A stretch of 9,263 nt of DNA from NCBI GenBank assembly GCA_050732195.1, contig JBOHQK010000222.1, positions 1-9,263 of the forward strand, in the 5' to 3' direction. Below, in pieces: positions 1 through 5,324 of this stretch. The notes beneath the pieces are model-generated. The model had not been told where the DNA came from. It saw only the letters and a list, made by a program, of their open reading frames with translations, and did no database searches. Position numbers and translations under genes: made by a program. Source of the stretch: JACPAU01 sp050732195. Its GTDB lineage: Bacteria; Methylomirabilota; Methylomirabilia; Methylomirabilales; JACPAU01. The stretch's first letter is position 1; each line of letters opens with the position of its first letter.

Positions 1-1353
1 CCGGTCGAACTCCTCCGCCGTCAGATAGCCCAGCGCCACGGCCGCTTCCTTGAGGGTGAGCCCCTCCCGGTGCGCCTTCTTCGCGATCTCGGCGGCCCGG
101 TCGTAGCCGAGGCGGGGCGCCAGCGCCGTCACGAGCATCAGCGACTGCTCCAGGTGCTGGCGGATCCGCTCGCGGTCCGGCTCGATGCCGCGGGCGCAGT
201 GCTCCTCGAAGGACTCGCACGCGTCGGCCAGGAGCCGCACCGAGTGGAGCACGTTGTGGATGATCAGCGGCTTGAAGACGTTCAGCTCGAAGTTCCCCGA
301 GGCCCCGCCCACGTTCACCGCCACGTCGTTGCCGAGGACCTGGGCGCAGACCATCGTAAGCGCCTCGGACTGGGTCGGGTTCACCTTGCCGGGCATGATG
401 GAGCTCCCGGGCTCGTTTTCCGGGATCGTGATCTCCCCGATCCCGCAGCGCGGCCCCGAGGCGAGCCACCGGACGTCGTTTGCGATCTTCATCAGGCTGG
501 CCGCCAGGGTCTTGAGCCCGCCGTGGGCCGCCACCAGGGCGTCGTGCGCGGCCAAGGCCTCGAACTTGTTCTCCGCCGAGGCGAACGGGTGCCCCGTCAG
601 CTCCGCGATCTTCTTGGCCGCGCGCTCGGCGAACTCCGGGTGGGCGTTGAGCCCCGTCCCCACCGCGGTCCCCCCGATGGCCAGTTCCGACAGGTGCGGC
701 ATCGCCGCCTCGAGGTGGCGCAGGGCGTGGTCGAGCTGGCTCACCCACCCCGAGATCTCCTGCCCGAGCGTCAGCGGCACCGCGTCCTGGAGGTGCGTCC
801 GCCCGATTTTCACGATGTCGGCGAAGGCCCGCGCCTTCCCGTCCAGGGTGTCCCGAAGGCGGCGCACCGCCGGGAGGAGCCGCCCCCGGAGCTGCTCCAC
901 GGCGGCGATGTGCATGGCCGTCGGGAAGGTGTCGTTCGAGGACTGGCTCTTGTTGACGTCGTCGTTGGGGTGGACCGGCTTCTTCGAGCCGAGCTGGCCG
1001 CCCAAGAGCTCGATGGCCCGGTTGGCGATGACCTCGTTGGCGTTCATGTTCGTCTGGGTGCCGCTGCCCGTCTGCCAAACGACCAGCGGGAAGTGATCGT
1101 CGAGCTTCCCCTCGATCACCTCGTCCGCCGCCCGGACGATGACCCGGGTCTTCTCCTCCGGCAGGAGCCCGAGGTCCCGGTTCACCAGCGCGCACGCCTT
1201 CTTGAGAATGCCCACCGCCCGGATCATCTCCCGCGGGAAGCGGTCGCCGCCGATCCGGAAGTGCTGGAGCGAGCGCTGGGTCTGGGCCCCCCAGTAGCGG
1301 TCCGCCGGCACCTCGATCGGCCCCATCGTGTCGGTCTCGACGCGCATGCTCAT
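1..1353 (-). CDS. fumC: Class II fumarate hydratase (fumarase C), C-terminus cut by window edge
   Basis: Cytosolic, iron-independent homotetrameric enzyme that interconverts fumarate and L-malate in the TCA cycle. Reading the minus strand from the ATG at 1353 gives 451 residues with no stop before base 1. The E. coli enzyme has 467, so only about 10-20 C-terminal residues are missing. Visible family hallmarks are SGTQTNMNANEV (97-108), the substrate-loop region HPNDDVNKSQSSND (128-141), GRTH with the catalytic-type His at about 187, and the fumarase/aspartase signature GSSIMPGKVNPTQ (316-328) carrying the catalytic Ser. The NPTQ ending favours fumarase over aspartase or argininosuccinate lyase. 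The start is supported by a GGGGGAG ribosome-binding site about 8 nt upstream; a second in-frame ATG lies two codons later. The gene is divergent from the thiolase gene. Nothing looks damaged. Confidence 0.97.
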   Translation of the reverse strand, partial: MSMRVETDTMGPIEVPADRYWGAQTQRSLQHFRIGGDRFPREMIRAVGILKKACALVNRDLGLLPEEKTRVIVRAADEVIEGKLDDHFPLVVWQTGSGTQTNMNANEVIANRAIELLGGQLGSKKPVHPNDDVNKSQSSNDTFPTAMHIAAVEQLRGRLLPAVRRLRDTLDGKARAFADIVKIGRTHLQDAVPLTLGQEISGWVSQLDHALRHLEAAMPHLSELAIGGTAVGTGLNAHPEFAERAAKKIAELTGHPFASAENKFEALAAHDALVAAHGGLKTLAASLMKIANDVRWLASGPRCGIGEITIPENEPGSSIMPGKVNPTQSEALTMVCAQVLGNDVAVNVGGASGNFELNVFKPLIIHNVLHSVRLLADACESFEEHCARGIEPDRERIRQHLEQSLMLVTALAPRLGYDRAAEIAKKAHREGLTLKEAAVALGYLTAEEFDR

Positions 1354-1398
1354 GTCGTCTCTCCCCCGGCGGGCGCAGCCCCCCTGACCGTCCGCTCT

Positions 1399-1426
1399 AT
1401 CATAGACCGCCCAAGCAGATATGCAA
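1399..1426 (-). promoter_or_regulatory. Candidate sigma70-type promoter for fumC
   Basis: Read on the minus strand, TTGCAT (1426-1421) and TATGAT (1404-1399) are separated by 16 nt. The -10 matches the consensus at 5 of 6 positions; the -35 is weak (3 of 6). It sits in the only clearly AT-richer patch of the divergent spacer and would give a leader of about 40 nt before the fumC ATG. This is a prediction from motif and position only. Confidence 0.42.
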
Positions 1427-1451
1427 GTCTCCCGCGGCTCCCGCGCTGGGG

Positions 1452-1457
1452 TAGAAT
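1452..1457 (+). promoter_or_regulatory. Possible -10 element for the thiolase-DUF35 pair
   Basis: TAGAAT on the plus strand matches the -10 consensus at 5 of 6 positions and is the best such match between the divergent start codons. I find no convincing -35 at the right distance and no extended -10 TG. Transcription from here would leave a leader of roughly 145 nt (about 1465-1610), in which I recognise no riboswitch, tRNA or small gene. An activator-dependent promoter would be consistent with the missing -35, but that is inference. Confidence 0.22.
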
Positions 1458-1610
1458 AGACACCCCCGGCCCCGCGGGTGCCGCGCGGCGAGAGGGCGCC
1501 CTGGCACAGCGGGTGCAGGTCGGGAAGCGCAGCCGGCTCGGCTCAGCCAGACGGGGTGGGACGGGCGCCCGGCGATCAGGTCCACCGCGCTGCTCCAGAG
1601 GACAGGGAAC

Positions 1611-2738
1611 ATGCCCGCCATCTACGTCGCCGGGGTCGGGTGCACGCGGTTCGGCCGCCTCGAGGCCTCCCTCCTGGCCCTGCTGGCCGAGGCGGCCCAG
1701 CAGGCGCTGCACGACGCCGGGGTCGAGGAGGTTGACCTCATCGTGGTGGGCGCCATGAACCCGGAGGAGTTCACCGGGGACGGCACGCTTGCCCCCCTCT
1801 TCGCCTCCTTCCTGGGAAAAGCCCACACCCCGGCCTTTCGGGTGGAGACCGGCACCTCCTCCGGGGCCGGCGCCTTCGCCGCGGCCTGCGCCGCCATCGG
1901 CGCCGGGTTCGCCCGGACGGCGCTGGTGGTGGCCGGCGAGAAGATGACCGGGCTGGCGACGCCGCGGGTGGCCGAGATCCTCAGCCGGATGATCGACCCG
2001 ACCGAGCGGCGGTACGGGGCCACCATGCCGGCCCTGGCCGCCATCGTGACCCGGGCCTACGCCAGGGCCCACCACCTGGACGCCAGGGCCCTGGCGCTGA
2101 TCCCGGTGAAAAACCACCGGAACGGCGCCCGCAATCCCCTCGCCCACTTCCAGGCCGAGATCACCGTGGAGGATGTCCTGGGAAGCCGCCTCATCGCCGA
2201 TCCTCTTCGCCTCTACGAGGTCTGTCCCATCTCCGACGGGGCGGCGGCGGCCGTGCTGACGGCGGAGCGGCGGTCAGTCCGGGTGGCCGGCATGGGGCAG
2301 GGGAACGACCATGTGGCGCTCCGCCATCGCCGCTCCCTGACCAGCTTCCGCGCAACCCAGGAGGCGGCCCGGCGGGCCTACGCGATGGCCGGGGTCGGTC
2401 CCCGGGCCGTGCAGGTGGCGGAGGTTCACGACGCCTTCACCCCCTTCGAGCTGATCAACATGGAGGACCTGGGGCTCGTCGAGGCCGGCAAGGCGGTCCG
2501 GGCGCTGGCGAAGGGGGAGACATCCCTGGAGGGGCGCCTGCCGGTCAACCCTTCGGGGGGGCTCAAGGCCCGCGGGCATCCCGTGGGGGCGAGCGGCCTG
2601 GCGCAGATCGTGGAGATCGTCTGGCAGCTCCGGGGGGAGGCGGGCGGGCGGCAGGTCCGGGAGCCCCGGGTGGGGCTCGCCCAGAGCATCGGCGGCCTGT
2701 CCAGCGCGAACTGGGTGACGATCCTCGCGCGAGACTGA
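1611..2738 (+). CDS. Thiolase-family protein (SCP-x/archaeal acetyl-CoA acetyltransferase type) lacking the nucleophilic Cys
   Basis: A 375-residue protein of the SCP-x/archaeal branch of the thiolase superfamily, whose members condense or cleave 3-ketoacyl-CoA. Family landmarks are the N-terminal YVAGVGCTRFG (5-15), GEKMT (109-113), KNHRNGARNPLAHF (167-180), CPISDGAAAAVL (205-216), EVHDAF with a catalytic-type His273, and GHPVGASG with His323. The site that normally holds the acylated Cys (VEAACASG-like in relatives) reads VETGTSSG (78-85), with Thr82 (codon ACC, 1854-1856) at the Cys position. The fold and CoA site look intact, but conventional thiolase chemistry is doubtful; it may act as a non-acylating partner or belong to a subfamily with another mechanism. 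The ATG at 1611 has an AGAGGACAGGG ribosome-binding region just upstream. A DUF35 gene follows 9 bp downstream, the usual partner of this branch. In archaea, thiolase, HMG-CoA synthase and DUF35 proteins form one complex; no HMG-CoA synthase is visible here. Confidence 0.88.
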   Translation: MPAIYVAGVGCTRFGRLEASLLALLAEAAQQALHDAGVEEVDLIVVGAMNPEEFTGDGTLAPLFASFLGKAHTPAFRVETGTSSGAGAFAAACAAIGAGFARTALVVAGEKMTGLATPRVAEILSRMIDPTERRYGATMPALAAIVTRAYARAHHLDARALALIPVKNHRNGARNPLAHFQAEITVEDVLGSRLIADPLRLYEVCPISDGAAAAVLTAERRSVRVAGMGQGNDHVALRHRRSLTSFRATQEAARRAYAMAGVGPRAVQVAEVHDAFTPFELINMEDLGLVEAGKAVRALAKGETSLEGRLPVNPSGGLKARGHPVGASGLAQIVEIVWQLRGEAGGRQVREPRVGLAQSIGGLSSANWVTILARD

Positions 2739-2747
2739 GGAGACCAC

Positions 2748-3197
2748 ATGGGAGAGCGGGACACCGAAGGGGGGATGGCGGCGCGGGGGACCGGGATCCC
2801 GGCCTCGCGCTGCGCGTGCGGCACGGTGACGGCCCCTCCTGCCCCCCACTGCCCGGAGTGCGGCGGCCCCATGGCTCTCGATACGCTGCCCGCCGTGGGG
2901 GAGATCCTCTCCTACACCATCCTCCACTCCCCCCCCGCCGGGTTCGCCGCCCCCCTCCCCATCGCGCTCGTGGAGCTGGCGGGCGGCGTGAAGTTCCTCT
3001 GCCACGGCCACGGCGAACAAGCGGGTCGGTACCGGATCGGCCGCCAGGTGGCGATCGAAGAGGTGGACGGCATCTACTACTTCTCCACCATGACCCTGCG
3101 GGAACGGATCGCCCTCTTCTGGCGCCGTCGGGGGGAGATGGAGGAGAAGATGCGCTCCATCCTTCGCAGCGCGCTGCGCCGGCCCCGCCGGCCGTGA
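2748..3197 (+). CDS. DUF35 zinc-ribbon/OB-fold protein, thiolase partner
   Basis: A 149-residue protein of the DUF35 (rubredoxin-like zinc ribbon plus OB-fold) family. These proteins bind CoA/acyl-CoA or bridge subunits in thiolase complexes of the SCP-x and archaeal type. The ribbon lies at about residues 22-40: Cys22 and Cys24, then Cys35-Pro-Glu-Cys38-Gly-Gly. The first pair is C-x-C followed by G, one residue shorter than the C-x2-C-G I expect. The OB-fold spans about 45-115, including a PPAGFAAPLPIALVEL stretch (62-77) typical of the family. The C-terminus (about 117-149) is an arginine-rich, helical-looking tail ending LRRPRRP. The start ATG is preceded by GAGGAG with 5-6 nt spacing, overlapping the thiolase stop; the 9-bp gap implies co-transcription and probably coupled translation. 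The ribbon, fold and context agree, but the acyl substrate is unknown. Confidence 0.88.
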   Translation: MGERDTEGGMAARGTGIPASRCACGTVTAPPAPHCPECGGPMALDTLPAVGEILSYTILHSPPAGFAAPLPIALVELAGGVKFLCHGHGEQAGRYRIGRQVAIEEVDGIYYFSTMTLRERIALFWRRRGEMEEKMRSILRSALRRPRRP

Positions 3198-3240
3198 CGC
3201 CGGCCCCGCCTGCCCCCCCGCCGACGGTTCCTCCCCGGCG

Positions 3241-3609
3241 TTACCGAGGGGGAGCCGGCTCGGCGTCCCCGCCCGAGAGCTTCCGCCTCTCCCGGAGGAA
3301 GGCCTCCTTGCCCGCCTCGTAGGCACCGGTGAGGAGGTCCTTGTTCTCCTCCAGCAATTCCTTCCCCGTCGAGACCACCTCTTCGACCCGGTCCCGCCAC
3401 TCCCGGACCCGACCCTCGGCCTTGTCCCGGAACTCCTTCACGGTCTCTTCGGTCTTCTCCTGCGCCTCCTCGGCGAACTGCCGGAGGCGAACCCGGGTCC
3501 GCTTCCCGCTCTCGGGAGCATACAGGAGGGCCAGGCCGGCCCCCAGGGCCCCGCCCAGGAGGAAGGCGAGGACAACGGCCGATCCCGAAATCCCGCGCTC
3601 GCTGCTCAT
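3241..3609 (-). CDS. YtxH-domain membrane-anchored coiled-coil protein
   Basis: A 122-residue small envelope protein of the YtxH type (also called general stress protein in Firmicutes); molecular function is unknown for the family. It has a short N-terminal cytoplasmic segment, one glycine/alanine-rich transmembrane helix (about 9-30), then the YtxH hallmark LLYAPESGKRTR (28-39). A highly charged Glu/Lys/Arg coiled coil runs from about 40 to 110, with a short Pro-rich end. The charged helical region is expected in the cytoplasm. It starts 3 bp after the stop of the DUF948-like gene, with GGAG inside the ribosome-binding region AAGGAGTAAGTC overlapping that stop, so the two are almost certainly one transcript. 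It is the last gene of the minus-strand block and faces the DUF35 gene. Confidence 0.87.
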   Translation of the reverse strand: MSSERGISGSAVVLAFLLGGALGAGLALLYAPESGKRTRVRLRQFAEEAQEKTEETVKEFRDKAEGRVREWRDRVEEVVSTGKELLEENKDLLTGAYEAGKEAFLRERRKLSGGDAEPAPPR

Positions 3610-3612
3610 GAC

Positions 3613-4071
3613 TTACTCCTTCCTCCGCAGGAGCCGGCGCAGCAGCGTCCAGGTCCCCGTCTTGACCCCGGCCACCAGGCTCACGACGGTCACCAGGTGC
3701 GGCGCCAACCCCGTGCGGATCACGTCGGTCGTGGTCCGCACCGTCTCACTCGCGCGCCGGAGGTTCTCCAGGGTCCCGCCGACCCGGTCCATGCCCCGGC
3801 TCACCTCCTCCGACACGTGGCCGACGTTGCGCATCACCTCCTTCAGTTCGTGCAGGGCCGGGGTCAGGTCCGCCTCCGCCGCTCGGAGGAGCCGGTCGGC
3901 GGTCTGCACCGTCCCCCGGGTCTCCTCGACCAGGGCATCGGTCCGCTCCAGGAGCCCCTGGAGCTGCCGGAGGAGCGTCCGGACCTCCAGGAGCAGGGGG
4001 AGGGCCACGATGGCCCCCGCCACCGCCACCAGGGCCAGGACCGTCAGGGATGTCGCCGCCAGGGCCTCCAT
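3613..4071 (-). CDS. DUF948-like single-pass membrane coiled-coil protein
   Basis: A 152-residue protein with one N-terminal transmembrane helix (about 5-28) followed by a long amphipathic helical region (about 30-135). That region has repeated Leu/Thr/Glu heptad-like spacing (LLRQLQGLLERTDALVEE, 33-50), typical of DUF948 proteins. The C-terminus becomes hydrophobic again (about 123-140) and ends in a basic RRLLRRKE. The family has no established biochemical role and commonly neighbours YtxH-type genes, as it does here. The ATG at 4071 is 1 bp from the stop of the CoA-transferase, and the best ribosome-binding match is only a weak G-rich stretch inside that gene, so translational coupling is likely. 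The family assignment rests on architecture and neighbourhood more than on a diagnostic motif. Confidence 0.78.
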   Translation of the reverse strand: MEALAATSLTVLALVAVAGAIVALPLLLEVRTLLRQLQGLLERTDALVEETRGTVQTADRLLRAAEADLTPALHELKEVMRNVGHVSEEVSRGMDRVGGTLENLRRASETVRTTTDVIRTGLAPHLVTVVSLVAGVKTGTWTLLRRLLRRKE

Positions 4072-4072
4072 C

Positions 4073-5263
4073 TCAGATCACCCCGTCCCGCCGCAAGGCC
4101 ATGCACGCCTCCCCGTCCAGCCCCAGCCACTCGGCCAGGACCTGGTCCGTGTGCTCCCCGAGGAGCGGCGGCGGCTGCTCGACCGCCCCGGGGGTCTCCG
4201 ACATCTTGAGGGGGTTCCCGGTCACCTGCACCGGCCCCACCTTGGGGTGGACGAGGGTCCGGACCATCTCCCGGGCCAGAACCTGGGGGCTGGCGAAGAC
4301 CTCCGCCACCGCCTTGATGGAGCCGCAGGGGATGCCGGCCGCGCTGAAGGCCTTGAGCCACTCCGCCACCGGCCGGGTCTTTAGGAAGCCTTCCAGAGTC
4401 GGGCGCAGGGCTCCCCGGTGCTCCACCCGGCCAGCGTCCGTGTCGAAGCGGGGGTCGGCGGCCAAGTCGGGCCGGCCCAGGACCCGGCAGAACTGTTGGA
4501 AGAGGCTGTTGTTCCCCACCGCCACGTTCAGGTGGCCGTCGGAGGCCTCGAAGGTCTCGTAGGGCATGATGGTGGGGTGGAGGTTCCCCATCCGGGACGG
4601 GCTCTTCCCGGTGGCGAAGTAGATCCCGGCCTGGTAGGTGAGAAAGGAAATCATCCCGTCCAGGAGGGCCACGTCAATCCGCTGCCCCCGCCCGGTCCTC
4701 TCCCGGGCGTACAGCGCGAAGGCGATCCCCTGCACCGCGTACATCCCGGCGATGATGTCCGCGATGGAGAGGCCCACCTTGCACGGCGGCCCGTCGGGGA
4801 AGCCGGTGAGGCTCATGACCCCGCTCTCCCCCTGGACGATGAGATCGTAGCCCGGCCGGAGCGCGTCGGGCCCGGTCTGGCCGAACCCGGAGATAGAGCA
4901 GTAGATGAGGCGCGGGTTTTGGGCGGCCGCCGCCTCGTACCCGAACCCGAGGCGCTCCACGGCCCCGGGCCGGAAGTTCTCGATCAGGACGTCGGCGCGG
5001 GTGAGCAGGTCGGCCAGGAGGGCCTTCCCCCTCGGGACCTTCAGGTTCAGGGTCAGGCTCCGCTTGCTCCGGTTCACGCTCAGGAAGTAGGCCGACTCCC
5101 CCTCCAGGAACGGCGGCCCCCAGCGGCGGGTGTCGTCCCCCCCGTCCGGGTTCTCCACCTTCACCACGTCCGCCCCCATGTCTCCCAGGATCATGGTGCA
5201 GAAGGGACCGGCCAGGATCCGGGTCAGGTCCAGGACCTTGAGACCGTCGAGTGGTCCCCGCAT
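4073..5263 (-). CDS. CaiB/BaiF (family III) CoA-transferase
   Basis: A 396-residue cytosolic enzyme of the formyl-CoA transferase/CaiB/BaiF family, which moves CoA between an acyl-CoA and a free carboxylic acid through an aspartyl anhydride; members are usually interlocked dimers. Visible landmarks are the N-terminal GPLDGLKVLDLTRILAGP (3-20), GADVVKVENPDGGDDTR (30-46), NRSKRSLTLNLK (64-75), DVLIENFRPGAVERLG (91-106), and SGFGQTGP (125-132). The catalytic-type Asp falls at 169 within GLSIADIIAG, the same number as in the Oxalobacter enzyme. Length is typical. The ATG at 5263 has GGAGG 8 nt upstream. The substrate cannot be read from the sequence: carnitine, formate/oxalate, mesaconate, succinate-dependent and bile-acid enzymes share this fold. 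It lies 61 bp downstream of clpB and is packed against the DUF948-like gene. Confidence 0.95.
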   Translation of the reverse strand: MRGPLDGLKVLDLTRILAGPFCTMILGDMGADVVKVENPDGGDDTRRWGPPFLEGESAYFLSVNRSKRSLTLNLKVPRGKALLADLLTRADVLIENFRPGAVERLGFGYEAAAAQNPRLIYCSISGFGQTGPDALRPGYDLIVQGESGVMSLTGFPDGPPCKVGLSIADIIAGMYAVQGIAFALYARERTGRGQRIDVALLDGMISFLTYQAGIYFATGKSPSRMGNLHPTIMPYETFEASDGHLNVAVGNNSLFQQFCRVLGRPDLAADPRFDTDAGRVEHRGALRPTLEGFLKTRPVAEWLKAFSAAGIPCGSIKAVAEVFASPQVLAREMVRTLVHPKVGPVQVTGNPLKMSETPGAVEQPPPLLGEHTDQVLAEWLGLDGEACMALRRDGVI

Positions 5264-5293
5264 GCGGGAAGCCTCCGGGATCGGGCGGACGCA

Positions 5294-5312
5294 GCGCCGG
5301 GTGGCCCGGCGC
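5294..5312 (-). terminator. GC hairpin between clpB and the CoA-transferase
   Basis: A perfect 8-bp inverted repeat (GCGCCGGG / CCCGGCGC) with a 3-nt loop lies 12 bp beyond the clpB stop and about 30 bp before the CoA-transferase ATG. No T-run follows on either strand, so it is not a classical intrinsic terminator. It could be a weak or Rho-assisted terminator, or a 3'-end stabiliser of clpB mRNA. With no obvious promoter in the remaining spacer, the downstream genes may rely on read-through. Confidence 0.35.
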
Positions 5313-5324
5313 CCGCCCCGCCTC

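Noticed and set aside
1354..1610. Possible riboswitch, small RNA or small protein gene in the divergent spacer.
   Set aside because: Apart from AT-richer promoter-like patches I find no recognisable aptamer core, tRNA-like fold or open frame with a ribosome-binding site; the rest is GC-rich sequence with many short chance palindromes.
70..1758. A 562-codon plus-strand open frame opposite fumC, running into the thiolase gene.
   Set aside because: The minus strand encodes a complete-looking fumarase with its signature motifs over the same bases, and the plus frame is Arg/Pro-rich shadow sequence.
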